DNA from: Candidatus Aegiribacteria sp. MLS_C
GTDB taxonomy: Bacteria > Fermentibacterota > Fermentibacteria > Fermentibacterales > JCC-6
Direction of reading: 5' to 3'
Assembly: GCA_002030045.1 (NCBI GenBank)
Contig: LQBI01000031.1
Span: forward strand, 1 to 64,000
Length of the DNA: 64,000 nucleotides
A program made the translations under genes and the position numbers. The notes beneath the pieces were generated by a model that made no database searches, was not told where the DNA came from, and was given only the letters and a program-made list of their open reading frames with translations. Positions 37,487 through 47,708 of this stretch are shown piece by piece. Each line of letters begins with the position of its first letter. Within the stretch, counting starts at the first letter, position 1.

Positions 37487-37912
37487 ATGAAGGTTCTGGT
37501 CGGTCTTGTCCTCGATTTCGTGCGGGAGCACAAGTTCGTGATTGGCGGGATATCCCTGGCCATGTTCGTGGTTTCGGTGCTCCTTGTCCCGGTTTTCGTC
37601 CAGATACTTCCAGAGGACTATTTCGTCCGAAGGAAGATAAGGACGAAGCCCTCCTGGGTGCCCCTGCCGATTCACCTGCTCTACCTGGTGGCGAAGAACA
37701 TTGCCGGCATTGTGCTGATAATTCTAGGACTGGCGATGCTGGTTCTGCCGGGGCAGGGGCTGCTCACTCTCATTGTTGGAGTGATCCTCACCGATATTCC
37801 CGGGGAAAGGCAGGCATTCCTGTTCATCTGCCGGAAGACACCGGTCCTTCGGGCGATGAACTGGCTCCGGGAGAAGAAAGGCATTGCCCCGTTCAGAATG
37901 CCCGAGGGCTGA
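37487..37912 (+). CDS. PGPGW-type membrane protein
   Basis: IVLIILGLAMLVLPGQGLLTLIVGVILTDIPGERQAFLFI. Confidence 0.75.
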   Translation: MKVLVGLVLDFVREHKFVIGGISLAMFVVSVLLVPVFVQILPEDYFVRRKIRTKPSWVPLPIHLLYLVAKNIAGIVLIILGLAMLVLPGQGLLTLIVGVILTDIPGERQAFLFICRKTPVLRAMNWLREKKGIAPFRMPEG

Positions 37913-37977
37913 CACCCTTCCATTATGAAGGGAATTCCCCTGTTCTGTACGCCCCGGACAGGGCCCCTGGAATTCAA

Positions 37978-38010
37978 GACGGGCCAGCGCCGCGCCACGG
38001 CTGGCCCGTC
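37978..38010. terminator. Hairpin between convergent genes, possible bidirectional terminator
   Basis: gacgggccagc - 11 nt - gctggcccgtc perfect inverted repeat; no clear T-tract. Confidence 0.5.
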
Positions 38011-38047
38011 GCAGGGCGAACGGCCCCGGCAGGCCGCATCGATACGG

Positions 38048-39139
38048 CTAGATGATGAAGTCCTCGGAAGCCTTTATGGAAGCTATGGCCTTCGCCAGGA
38101 GAAGCGAGCAGTTCTCGACGTCGTCCATCGACACCATCTCCACAGGCGTGTGCATGTACCTGTTGGGTATGCTCACCAGGCCTGTGGCGATGCCGCCCCG
38201 TGAAAGCTGTATGGCGTTGGCGTCTGTGCCGGTGCCCCTGCTCTCGGCTATTACCTTGTGAGGTATCTTGTTGTCCTTTGCCGTCCTGGCCAGCAGTTCG
38301 AAGACCCTGGGGTTGATGTTGGGCCCACGGGCTATGACAGGGCCATCCCCAAGTCTGATGTCGCCGAAGAGGTCCTTGTCTATTCCGGGTATGTCCGAAG
38401 AATGGGTCACATCGACCGCGAAACCTATCTGCGGGTGCACGTTGTAGGCGCTGGTGATTGCCCCTCGAAGACCGATCTCCTCCTGCACCGTCGCCACGGA
38501 GGTCACCTGGTGCTTGAACCCCTTCTCCTTCGAGAGCAGCTTCAGGGCCTCTAATACCGCGAATGCGCCGATCCTGTCGTCGAAACCGCGGGCCACATAG
38601 ATGTCTCGGCGTATCTTCTGAAGACCGACAGCTATGGTTGCGACATCGCCGATGTCGACCAGTTTCTGCGCCTCCTTGCCATCCTTGACGCCTATGTCGA
38701 TCCACATGTCCTTGATCTCCGAGATCTTCTCCCGGTCCTCCTTCTTCTGGAGGTGTATCGCCTTGCGGCCGAGGACTCCCAGGATCGGGCCCTTACGCGT
38801 GTGGACGTATACCCTCTGCCCCGCTATCACGTGGGGGTCGATACCACCCACCGGGGAGATCTTGAGGAATCCCTGCTCGTTGATCGATTTCACCATCAGG
38901 CCGATCTCGTCTATGTGTCCTGACATTATCACGGAAATGGCTCCTCCGGGGTTGAGAACGGCGTAGGAATTTCCGTGGTAATCCCCTCTGACCTCGTGGG
39001 AGAATCCTCCCGCGTATTCACGCCAGACCTTCGCCGCGGAGGTCTCGTAACCTGAGGGGCTCGATTCCTTCATCAGGTCCTTCAGGAAATCCTTCGAACT
39101 CTTTTCCATTGCGGTCTCCATATCCTGTTCGGGTGTCAA
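38048..39139 (-). CDS. M42-family metallopeptidase (aminopeptidase/endoglucanase-like)
   Basis: SPSGYE, ISVIMSGHIDEIGLMV, GFDDRIGAFAVLEAL, VTSVATVQEEIGLRGA, VDVTHSSD, IPNRYMHTPVEMVS. Confidence 0.92.
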   Translation of the reverse strand: MTPEQDMETAMEKSSKDFLKDLMKESSPSGYETSAAKVWREYAGGFSHEVRGDYHGNSYAVLNPGGAISVIMSGHIDEIGLMVKSINEQGFLKISPVGGIDPHVIAGQRVYVHTRKGPILGVLGRKAIHLQKKEDREKISEIKDMWIDIGVKDGKEAQKLVDIGDVATIAVGLQKIRRDIYVARGFDDRIGAFAVLEALKLLSKEKGFKHQVTSVATVQEEIGLRGAITSAYNVHPQIGFAVDVTHSSDIPGIDKDLFGDIRLGDGPVIARGPNINPRVFELLARTAKDNKIPHKVIAESRGTGTDANAIQLSRGGIATGLVSIPNRYMHTPVEMVSMDDVENCSLLLAKAIASIKASEDFII

Positions 39140-39404
39140 ACTGCATTGGTTGAAAGGGGAACGACTTCACAGTCACATCAATATAACAGACCCGGCAATG
39201 CATCCGCGAATCCGGGGGTGATGGATCCCGGCCGGATACGGGACAGCGTAAAGGTCATCCATCCATACCTCGTTGACAGGATATTACTTATGGTTGTATT
39301 AATCCAGGGGAGGGTGCGACCGGACCGGTTTCCTCCGCTTCTCTGCAGCCGGCAAGGGTCTGACCGAGATGAGGAACGCAGATCAGAAGAATTTGGAGGT
39401 TAAG

Positions 39405-39932
39405 ATGGGAAGGACACTCTGTATGCTGGTCCTGGTGCCTCTGGTGGCCGCCGCCGCGCCGCAGGAGCTCCTGGAGAACAACGGTTTCGAGAGCGGGTTG
39501 CTTGATCCCTGGACCACCAGCGCCTGGACCGTATCCACCGATTCCCCCCATTCGGGGACATACTGCGCCTTCGTGGAGGGCAACAACTGGATCAAGCAGG
39601 AATTCACCCCCACCGGCGTAACCGAGATAGTCTCCATCACCCTCTGGTACAGGCAGCCGGAGGCCCAGATATTCGCCTTCGACCTTTATTACGGTCCCAC
39701 CGAATACGACGAAGAACTCGTCTACGTTGCCGGAACGGACTGGATACAGTACGACTTCACCTATTTCCTGCGTCCCTCCGGGGACCTGCAGGCCGTACGG
39801 GTGTGGGGATACTACGGAGGCGGGCCCGATCCGGACCATTGCTTCCTCGATGACGTCTCGGTGATCTTCGACGACGCGGTGTCATTGGAACAGTCCACCT
39901 TCGGTGGCATAAAGGCACTGCTGGGGAGCTAG
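39405..39932 (+). CDS. Secreted CBM-like (jelly-roll) protein with C-terminal LEQSTFGGIKALLGS motif
   Basis: MGRTLCMLVLVPLVAAAAPQELLENNGFESGLLDPWTTSAWTVSTDSPHSGTYCAFV; ends SLEQSTFGGIKALLGS*; SD ttggaggtt. Confidence 0.8.
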   Translation: MGRTLCMLVLVPLVAAAAPQELLENNGFESGLLDPWTTSAWTVSTDSPHSGTYCAFVEGNNWIKQEFTPTGVTEIVSITLWYRQPEAQIFAFDLYYGPTEYDEELVYVAGTDWIQYDFTYFLRPSGDLQAVRVWGYYGGGPDPDHCFLDDVSVIFDDAVSLEQSTFGGIKALLGS

Positions 39933-40085
39933 AGGCGGAACGTTCACCGATTCCGTTCTCTGGATGTCTCGCAGGCTCGTAGATGGCGCTCCGGAAAACC
40001 GGGAAGGGCATTGACGGCATGCCGGGGTCTCTATCGTGCCGGGGAACACGCTTTCGAATAAGTGAATAATGATGGGAGGAGTCAT

Positions 40086-41795
40086 ATGAGAGCCTGCATT
40101 ACTGCAGTGACGCTCATTCTGGCCGGGGTCTCAGCGGGACAGCAGGTGTTCACGGAGGTGGCAGCCTCCATGGGTATCTCTGGTCAGACGGGTCTCGGAC
40201 ACTCCGTAGCCTGGTGCGACTTCGACAACGACGGTGACCTGGACGTGTCATTCTCCAACCAGGACGGTTCCGGTTTCTGGCTGTACAGGAACGACGGTGC
40301 TGCTTTCTCCGACATGACATCCTCCGCAGGCCTCTCCGGGCTGGGCGCAAACAGGATACTCTGGGGCGAGTTCACCGGTGACGCCTGGAACGACCTCGTC
40401 CTAGACTGGGGTTCGTCCGACAGGTTCCTTGTGAACGACGGCGACGGAACCTTCACCGACATGACATCCGGAAGCGGTCTTACCGGGGCTCCGAAGTGCG
40501 TTGCGGATTTCGACCTGGACGGTGACCTGGACATACTCACGGTGACCTCCACCGGATGCAGCGTGCTTCTCAACTCGGGAAGCGGGTCCTTCTCGCCGGG
40601 ACCCTCGGCTTCGGGGGACTGGTGGTGCGCCGCCTGCATCGACTACGACCTGGACGGTGACCTGGACGTGTACCTGGGTACCTACGGCAGCGATCCCAAC
40701 AGCCTCCTCAGGAACGACGGCTCCGCGCTGACCGACGTCACGGCAGAGTCCGGCACTGCCTACACGGGCAGCACCACCGGCGTCACCGTGGGTGACTACA
40801 ACAACGACGGGTATCCCGACCTGTACCTGGGCAACTACTCCGCCCCGGGATGCCTGCTCTTCGAGAACGACGGCGACGGGACCTTCACAGACGTCACGGC
40901 CGCGGCGGGTGTCTACGGACACGATGATACGAGGACCGTGGCCTTCACCGACTACAACAACGACGGCTGGCTGGACATCTTCGTATCACACCATGACTTC
41001 TACACATACAGCAACCTAATGTGGCGCAACGACGGCGACGGGACCTTCACGGAAGTCGGGACCGAACTGCAGCTTTCAGGGGAGTTCATGGGAGACTACT
41101 TCGGCACCGCATGGGGCGACTACAACCTGGACGGTGACATCGACCTCTTCGCCGTGGGACACATCGACAAGTACGTGCTTTTCCGGAACGACCAGAGCAC
41201 GACCCTGCCGGCGTCATACGTAGTCCTGGAGCTGGAAGGCACCCTGAGCAGCAGGAACGCTGTGGGAGCCAGGGTCACCGCGGACCTGGGAGGAACGGTG
41301 CTGACCAGGTGGGTGGGCGGAGGAGAGGGTTACCATGATTTCCACAGCTTACCCGTGGAGTTCGGTCTACATGAGGAATCTTCGGTAGAATCCCTGGAGA
41401 TCGCCTGGCCCAGCGGACTGGTGGAAACCTACACTGACATCCCGGCGAACCAGTACATCTACGCGATAGAGGGAGACACCCTCTACACAGGGATCAGCAC
41501 GGAAGCTCCGGGGCCGGGACACGGGCTTCTCATGGGATGCTCTCCAAATCCATTCAGCGATATGCTTCTACTGGAGATCCAGGGTCCTCCGGGAGTGGAG
41601 GCGGTACTGGAGGTCTTCGACCTTTCCGGCAGGAAAGTGGAGGAAATCGGGACCATAATGCTCGAGGATTCCCCCGCGGAAGCCGTCTGGGACGGGATGG
41701 GGACCTCCGGGCTGCCGGTTCCCGATGGTGTCTACCTGTGCCGGCTCAGTACCGGCATTGGCATGGTGTTGAGGACAGTGACCCTCCTGAGATAG
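40086..41795 (+). CDS. VCBS/FG-GAP repeat protein with UnbV/ASPIC domain and FlgD-like C-terminal tail
   Basis: DFDNDGDLDVSF, DYNNDGYPDLYLGNY; AVGARVTADLGGTVLTRWVGGGEGYHDFHSLPVEFGLHEESSVESLEIAWPSGLVETY; tail AVLEVFDLSGRKVEEIG...LPVPDGVYLCRL. Confidence 0.9.
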   Translation: MRACITAVTLILAGVSAGQQVFTEVAASMGISGQTGLGHSVAWCDFDNDGDLDVSFSNQDGSGFWLYRNDGAAFSDMTSSAGLSGLGANRILWGEFTGDAWNDLVLDWGSSDRFLVNDGDGTFTDMTSGSGLTGAPKCVADFDLDGDLDILTVTSTGCSVLLNSGSGSFSPGPSASGDWWCAACIDYDLDGDLDVYLGTYGSDPNSLLRNDGSALTDVTAESGTAYTGSTTGVTVGDYNNDGYPDLYLGNYSAPGCLLFENDGDGTFTDVTAAAGVYGHDDTRTVAFTDYNNDGWLDIFVSHHDFYTYSNLMWRNDGDGTFTEVGTELQLSGEFMGDYFGTAWGDYNLDGDIDLFAVGHIDKYVLFRNDQSTTLPASYVVLELEGTLSSRNAVGARVTADLGGTVLTRWVGGGEGYHDFHSLPVEFGLHEESSVESLEIAWPSGLVETYTDIPANQYIYAIEGDTLYTGISTEAPGPGHGLLMGCSPNPFSDMLLLEIQGPPGVEAVLEVFDLSGRKVEEIGTIMLEDSPAEAVWDGMGTSGLPVPDGVYLCRLSTGIGMVLRTVTLLR

Positions 41796-41876
41796 GCTTT
41801 GCGCGGACTCGAGGAGAATGAACTCCGGGGACAGCTCCCACCAGTGCAGGGTAGCCGTCCGATCGAACACTGGACG

Positions 41877-42782
41877 CTATGGCGGACCTGACGGTCCGTC
41901 CAGGGTGTAGAACCGGGTGGTGGGATAGGCGAAGTCTATGTCGTCGTGTTCCGCGAAGGCGTCCAGCAGTGTCTCCCATACGTTCTGTACGGAACCCCTC
42001 CGCTGCCTTGGCCGCACCGGGAAGCGGGCGGTGAGGAGTACTCCGCTGCTCTCTACGCTTGTGTACACGATCGGGGTGGAGATACCCTGGTATATCAGGT
42101 ACCTGCCCGCCTCGTCGCTCCGGACACTGGTCAGTTCCGTGGCGTCCTGCACGATCCCGGACATTATATCCTCCATTATGCCCTTGGCCTTTCTCCAGTC
42201 GCTCTCGAAGGTGATGAGGACCGGAACCTCCTCCCAGATGTGGTTGGTGCCCGAGGAGTAGTTGGCGACATGCTCGGAGAAGACCTTGCCGTTGGGAACG
42301 TGTACTATCCTGCCGGTGCTCTGGTCGGCGGCCACCCACCTGCCCACCTCCATCAGGGAGAAGCCCAGCACCCTGATGTCCACCACATCCCCCCTGACAC
42401 CGGCCACTTCGATCCTGTCCCCCAGCACGAAGGGTCTGCGGAGTATGATGTAGAACCAGCCGGCTATGTTGGCTATTATCTCGCGAAGAGCTATGGCAAT
42501 GCCCGCGGAGGCCAGTCCCAGGAAGGTGGCCAGGCCTGAGAAACTGTGGAACCATATCCTTGCCAGCATGACCAGTCCTGTGATGACGGCGATATAGGAT
42601 GCCGTGCGCCGCCAGAGGAAAAGGCTCTTAGGGTCCTGGACCCTCCTCTTCAGCACCCTTCCGGCAACCCTCCTGGCGACCCACAGACCTGCTATGGAGG
42701 CGAGAGTAAGGAGGACCCTGGTCTGCATGTCGGTACCCATGCCGGTGAACCTCTCGACGAAGGCTGCGACTTCTTCCGTCAC
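41877..42782 (-). CDS. mscS: Mechanosensitive ion channel family protein
   Basis: GLASAGIAIALREIIANIAGWFYIILRRPFVLGDRIEVAGVRGDVVDIRVLGFSLMEV and IVHVPNGKVFSEHVANYS: MscS core. Confidence 0.9.
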   Translation of the reverse strand: MTEEVAAFVERFTGMGTDMQTRVLLTLASIAGLWVARRVAGRVLKRRVQDPKSLFLWRRTASYIAVITGLVMLARIWFHSFSGLATFLGLASAGIAIALREIIANIAGWFYIILRRPFVLGDRIEVAGVRGDVVDIRVLGFSLMEVGRWVAADQSTGRIVHVPNGKVFSEHVANYSSGTNHIWEEVPVLITFESDWRKAKGIMEDIMSGIVQDATELTSVRSDEAGRYLIYQGISTPIVYTSVESSGVLLTARFPVRPRQRRGSVQNVWETLLDAFAEHDDIDFAYPTTRFYTLDGPSGPP

Positions 42783-42967
42783 GCTGCTGCTCCGTTCCTT
42801 GCAGGATCATGGCTCTTCTGCCGGGCATGATACACCTGCGGCGAGGTCCCGGTCAATGCCGGAGCATCCCGTTCGGAGTATCTTTGACCGGGGTGCCCAC
42901 CGCGGTTATGGTTTTCGTCGGGACGGTCGCCGGTATCGAAGGCTTTTCTGCCGTGACGGGAGATGAG

Positions 42968-43942
42968 ATGAGCTACTGCACGAGCTTCCATCGGGTCGTG
43001 AGCGCACTGGAGACCGAGGAGTGCGCCTTTCCCGTGGTGGACGCCCATCTGCACGGGGTGGACTTCCTGCAGGAGACCGAAGGGCTGTGTTCGCTGCTGG
43101 AACGCATGGACGGAGCGGGAATAACCGAATGCGTGGTATTCGGACTTCCAGTGGTCAAGAAATGGGCGGCCTGTGAACCGGACAGACCCCGCTACTACCT
43201 GGACGACAACGCCCGCTGCTACACTTTCGTCTCCACGGACGAGCTGCTGGCGGAGGAGTATTCCGCACTCCGGCCCGATGAAAGGGCCAGATTCACTCCC
43301 CTTCTCTGCGGGTTCAACCCCACCGACAGGAACGCCGTCTTCCAGGTGGAGAGGAAACTGGCCTCCAGGGACATATGGCGGGGGATAGGCGAGATCATGT
43401 GCCGGCATGACGACCTGACCAACCTGACCATGGAGGAGACCTCCCGAATGGACCACCCGGCCCTTTTCCCCGTCTACGACCTGGCGGGAAGCAGGGACCT
43501 GCCGGTGCTGGTGCACCAGAACAGCTCCTCCGTGGGACACCACGACAGGTTCGAGTACCTGCACGAGGTCAGGAACGCCCTGGAGGGTTTCCCGGGGACG
43601 ACCTTCGTCTGGGCTCACTGCGGCATATCAAGACGTGTGGGGCACAAGCTGTACCACATGATGGTCGAGGATATGCTGGGCGAATTCCCTAACCTCTTCG
43701 TAGACCTCTCATGGGTGGTCTACGACCAGACGGTCTGCAGCGGTCGAGTCCCGAAGAAACGCTGGCTGGACCTGGTAGCGAAATACCCCGACAGGTTCAT
43801 GCTGGGCTCCGACCTCTGCGGCCATTTCCAGCACCTGGGAAAGACCATGGCCCGCTACAACACGCTGCTGGAACTGCTCGGAGGAGACGAGAGAGACCTC
43901 GTCGCGTCGCAGAACGCCATGCGCGTCTGGAGAATGCGCTGA
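42968..43942 (+). CDS. Amidohydrolase-family (TIM-barrel) protein
   Basis: VVDAHLHGVDF, LPVLVHQNSSS, FVWAHCGISRR, NLFVDLSWVVYD, FMLGSDLCG. Confidence 0.82.
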   Translation: MSYCTSFHRVVSALETEECAFPVVDAHLHGVDFLQETEGLCSLLERMDGAGITECVVFGLPVVKKWAACEPDRPRYYLDDNARCYTFVSTDELLAEEYSALRPDERARFTPLLCGFNPTDRNAVFQVERKLASRDIWRGIGEIMCRHDDLTNLTMEETSRMDHPALFPVYDLAGSRDLPVLVHQNSSSVGHHDRFEYLHEVRNALEGFPGTTFVWAHCGISRRVGHKLYHMMVEDMLGEFPNLFVDLSWVVYDQTVCSGRVPKKRWLDLVAKYPDRFMLGSDLCGHFQHLGKTMARYNTLLELLGGDERDLVASQNAMRVWRMR

Positions 43943-44017
43943 ACCCGGGTACGGTGGACCGGCCGGAAGGATCGGACCGGATCGGTGCACACGGAGGGTG
44001 ACAGCCTCACCTGTGTC

Positions 44018-44046
44018 TTGACAGCTTGGGGTCAAACACTTACAAA
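44018..44046 (+). promoter_or_regulatory. Sigma70-like promoter for the histidine kinase gene
   Basis: TTGACA - 17 nt - TACAAA. Confidence 0.4.
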
Positions 44047-44094
44047 ATACATATCCTGTTGCACTACCTGGGCAAGGGTGAAGAGGGGGGCACC

Positions 44095-45219
44095 ATGGAG
44101 ACCCACTTCGCACCTGCGGAAAGGGTTACGGAGAGCCAGCTGACCCGGGAGGTCAGGTGGATCAGCGGCAGCCCGGTGGTCACCGGTATCCTTCAGAACG
44201 TGGGAGAAATGCTGGCGGTGCTGGACGAGCACAGGCAGATAGTCGCCCTGAACGAATCCTTCATGAAGATGATAGGCATGGAGAGCCCGGCGGAAGCGCT
44301 GGGGCTCCGTCCCGGCGATGCCCTGGGATGCGTCCACAGCGACGGAGAGCCAGCGGGATGCGGCACCACGGAGTTCTGCGCGAGCTGCGGCGCAGCGGTG
44401 GCCATAGTCTCCAGCCTGGGACTGGACCGTCCGGTGGAGAGGCTGTGCGCTCTGAGGACCAGGCTGAACGGTGAGGAGGAGGACATGGTGCTGATGGTCA
44501 GGTCCCAACCCATCGTCGTCCAGGGAATGAGGTTCCTGCTTCTCTTCCTTCGCGATGTCACCCGGCAGCACAGGTACGCGGCACTGGAGAGGACCTTCTT
44601 CCACGATGTGAGCAACATGGTGGGAATGCTGCTGGGGGCCAGTGAGCTTCTCGCAAGCGACGGGAGCTGCAGTTCGGCCGATACGGTCTATCACGCCACC
44701 CAGAGGCTTGCCCGGGAGGTCTCGATACAGAAGCTGCTATCAAGTTCCCTTTCAGGGGAATACGAGCCTGTCTGGAGGACCTGCACTCCGGATGAGATAC
44801 TGCTCGAGCTGAGAGGTTTTTTCTCCGGCCATTCCGCCACGTCGGGCAAGGGAATTATCTACCCGGACAAACTGCCATCCTCGCGGGTGACCACGGATCC
44901 ATCCCTGCTGATGAGAGTTCTGGACAACATGGTCATAAACGCCCTGGAGGCCACTGACCCCGGCGGCGAGGTAAGAGTTGGCATGCGGGAGGAGGGTGGC
45001 CGCATGATCTTCTCTGTCTGGAACTCCGCCGTGATACCCATGAAGTACAGGAAGAGGATATTCCAGAGGAACTTCAGCACGAAGGAGGAGCCGGGCAGGG
45101 GTATCGGGACCTACTCGATGAAACTGCTTGGAGAGGAGCTTCTGGGCGGCAGGGTGGACTTCGTCTCCTCCGATGACAGGGGTACCTTATTCGAGTTCTC
45201 CATTCCGCTTCCGGACTGA
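44095..45219 (+). CDS. PAS-domain sensor histidine kinase
   Basis: PAS-like VGEMLAVLDEHRQIVALNESFMKMIGM...GCGTTEFCASCGA; H-box TFFHDVSNMVGML; N-box VLDNMVINALEAT; G-box GRGIGTYSMKLLGEELLGG. Confidence 0.88.
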   Translation: METHFAPAERVTESQLTREVRWISGSPVVTGILQNVGEMLAVLDEHRQIVALNESFMKMIGMESPAEALGLRPGDALGCVHSDGEPAGCGTTEFCASCGAAVAIVSSLGLDRPVERLCALRTRLNGEEEDMVLMVRSQPIVVQGMRFLLLFLRDVTRQHRYAALERTFFHDVSNMVGMLLGASELLASDGSCSSADTVYHATQRLAREVSIQKLLSSSLSGEYEPVWRTCTPDEILLELRGFFSGHSATSGKGIIYPDKLPSSRVTTDPSLLMRVLDNMVINALEATDPGGEVRVGMREEGGRMIFSVWNSAVIPMKYRKRIFQRNFSTKEEPGRGIGTYSMKLLGEELLGGRVDFVSSDDRGTLFEFSIPLPD

Positions 45220-45297
45220 GTCGTCCTGTCTCCCGGGGGATAGCGGACATCCGGAACGGATCCGATCCCCTGAACAAAGAACAGAGAAAGAGCGTCA

Positions 45298-46143
45298 ATG
45301 AGAACAGGACCGATCCTGGCGGCAATACCGGTGTTCCTTCTGCTTTCCTCCTGCGGCGCCCAGGAGGATGTCCTTCCGGGAGTGTGGGCGGGAAGAACGG
45401 GGGAGGACACCTTTGCCTTCCAGTCCTTCCCGGACAATGGGGAAGGATCGAGCGGAGTGATACACTGTCTCCGCGACGGCAGGAAGTACAGCGAGGTCCC
45501 GATGACGGACATCCGCTGGAGCCCGCCGGACATCGAAGTGTTCACAGGGGCAACCGGCTTCACCTATTCGGGGCGCCTGGAGGACGGCGTCAGGAGCATC
45601 GTCACCGAACCCGGGACGCGGTTCCGGTACGTCAACGCCGATGTTAACCTTCTGTCGGGCTTGCTGAGACGGTCCACGGGATTTTTTCCGGACCGGTACG
45701 CGGAAGAGTACCTCTTCGGTCCCCTTGGCATTGGTTCGTGGGACCGGGACTACGGAGAGGACCAGGGACACGGGATGATGGACGGCTCCCTCAGGCCGAG
45801 ACCCAGGGATATGCTCAAGATAGGCATGCTGGTCCTGGAATGCGGTGAATGGAATGGCGCGAGGGTCCTTTCAGAGGAGTGGATTTCGGAATCGACGGAG
45901 GAACACCTCCCCGTTGACGACCTTTTCGGTTACGGGTACCTCTGGTGGTCGACCTCCGTCCATTCCGAGAGCGGACCTCTGCGCGGAATACTTGCCGGCG
46001 GATGGGGCAGCCAGTTCATCCTCGTGGTCCCTGATGCTCGAACGGTGGTTGTGACCACCGGGGGGAACGATGACGACGGCATGAACTGGCAGGTGCTGAG
46101 GCTGGTTCAGGAAGTCCTGTTCGGAGGTACCCGCCCCGCCTGA
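45298..46143 (+). pseudogene. Serine hydrolase (beta-lactamase/CubicO-like) lipoprotein lacking the SxxK region
   Basis: Lipobox FLLLSSCGAQE; C-terminal half TEPGTRFRYVNADVNLLSGLLRRSTG...LFGPLGIGSWDRDYG...RPRDMLKIGMLVLECGEWNGARVLSEEWI...GWGSQFILVVPD; no SxxK catalytic motif in the expected position. Confidence 0.65.
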
Positions 46144-46239
46144 CCCGGAACCAGCAGTACGTGAAGAGAGGACATTCGGCGCATACCCCCTCCTCCGAAA
46201 GAAGATGTCCTGTCTTGTCTCGACCATCCTGAAGCATGT

Positions 46240-46436
46240 CCCCGGTTTTTTCCGGACCGTCCATATTCCGCCGCCGTCGGTGCAACGGGCAACCCGGTTG
46301 GGATAGAATGCCACCAGGGTACAGTCATCGGCCATGACCAGGTCTTCCAGGTAGAAGAGATCCGCGATCTCCGAGAATACCTCCCATGTATCCACTCCGT
46401 CCTGGGAGCGGCACAGGAGAACCGGACTCTCGGATC
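46240..46436 (-). pseudogene. BNR/Asp-box-like repeat fragment
   Basis: Minus-strand [62 protein letters not shown]. Confidence 0.45.
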
Positions 46437-46441
46437 CGGCG

Positions 46442-46657
46442 GCGGCGTCCCTGTGGGCCGAAGGAACTCCCTTCTACCTCGCGGTGGCCTACGGAGCCGC
46501 CGCCGACTTCATTACCTCCGTAGGTTACCAGACCAACCTGATGGTATACGGACCCGGCGGGTACAGGTTCGGAGACTACCTGCGAGCCGGGCTTCCTCTT
46601 AAGATGATCTGCGCGGTGATCGCCATAGCATGCCTGTCGCTGTTCCACGGGCTCTGA
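46442..46657 (+). pseudogene. C-terminal fragment of an SLC13/DASS-type permease
   Basis: [71 protein letters not shown]; no upstream start or remainder of gene. Not in ORF track. Confidence 0.75.
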
Positions 46658-46690
46658 GGGAATATGCTTGCCGTGACTCCATAATGAAGG

Positions 46691-46718
46691 TTGACACATT
46701 TCGCGTCTGAGTTATTGT
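46691..46718 (+). promoter_or_regulatory. Sigma70-like promoter
   Basis: TTGACA - 16 nt - TATTGT upstream of the 46763 CDS. Confidence 0.5.
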
Positions 46719-46762
46719 TACTTGGTGGAACTTGTTACCTGTACCTTATGAAAGGGGTAGAG

Positions 46763-47557
46763 ATGAAGTATATGATTCTTGCCATCGTCCTTCTCGCTTC
46801 GTTCGCTTTCGCGAACGACGCGTTCGAAGGCCGCAGGGCCGAAGTGCCCGGCGACATCTCCGTTACTGTCGGCGGTCCCGTATGGGATGGTCCCAATGCC
46901 GTCATATGGGACAACGGTCCCTGGCTGAACAGCCCTGGTACCGGTGTGGGCGGAGCCGACGAGTCGATCCTCCAGTCATGGGGAACCACCTACGGCTACG
47001 GTTTCCAGCTTACCTACGACTACCGTCTGGCAGACGACTTCGAGGTTCCGGCCGGTGAGACCTGGACGATCGATATGATCCACTTCAGCGGCTACCAGAC
47101 CGGTTCCGGCACAACCCCGACCATCAACGGCATGTTCATGTGCGTGTACGACGATCCTCCCACCACAGGCACCGTCGTCGCTGGCGACCCCTACGACAAC
47201 GTCTTCACCAGTGCAGAGTGGAGCAATATCTACAGGGTGAACGAGTCCGGATCGGGCACCAGCACCGACAGGCCCGTCATGGCATGCACCGCAGAGCTCT
47301 CCGATAGCTGGGTCCTCGGGGAGGGCGTCTACTGGATCTCCATCCAGGCAGACGGCACAGGTTCCTCCGGTCCCTGGCACCCGCCCGTGGTCATCTGGGA
47401 CGTTCAGGAGACCGGCAACGGTATGCAGAGCCTTGACGGCGGCGTGACCTGGGAGAACATCCTCAACGGTACATCCGGACAGGGCCTCACCTTCATACTG
47501 GATGGCTCAGGCGCTCTGGAGCAGGAAACCTGGGGAGCAATCAAGAGCGTATTCTAA
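46763..47557 (+). CDS. Secreted protein with C-terminal LEQETWGAIKSVF motif; paralog of 50543..51379
   Basis: Signal MKYMILAIVLLASFAFA; shared DNGPWxNSxGTGxGGADESILQSWGxTxGYGFQ...YRLADDFxVPAG...; ends ALEQETWGAIKSVF*. Confidence 0.85.
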   Translation: MKYMILAIVLLASFAFANDAFEGRRAEVPGDISVTVGGPVWDGPNAVIWDNGPWLNSPGTGVGGADESILQSWGTTYGYGFQLTYDYRLADDFEVPAGETWTIDMIHFSGYQTGSGTTPTINGMFMCVYDDPPTTGTVVAGDPYDNVFTSAEWSNIYRVNESGSGTSTDRPVMACTAELSDSWVLGEGVYWISIQADGTGSSGPWHPPVVIWDVQETGNGMQSLDGGVTWENILNGTSGQGLTFILDGSGALEQETWGAIKSVF

Positions 47558-47581
47558 GCGGAATACCTCTTTAGTTGATCC

Positions 47582-47613
47582 GGAGGGCGCGGTTATCGCG
47601 CCCTCCTTTTTTT
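47582..47613 (+). terminator. Rho-independent terminator
   Basis: ggagggcgcg-gttat-cgcgccctcc followed by TTTTTTT. Confidence 0.92.
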
Positions 47614-47621
47614 CCTGAGAG

Positions 47622-47650
47622 TTGACACGGGGTCCCGGAACTCCTATGAA
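47622..47650 (+). promoter_or_regulatory. Sigma70-like promoter
   Basis: TTGACA - 17 nt - TATGAA upstream of the 47709 CDS. Confidence 0.55.
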
Positions 47651-47708
47651 ATATCATGTGGTGTGTCCCCGGTTAACGATCCGAGGGCGCCGCGCCAGGA
47701 GGTGACCA

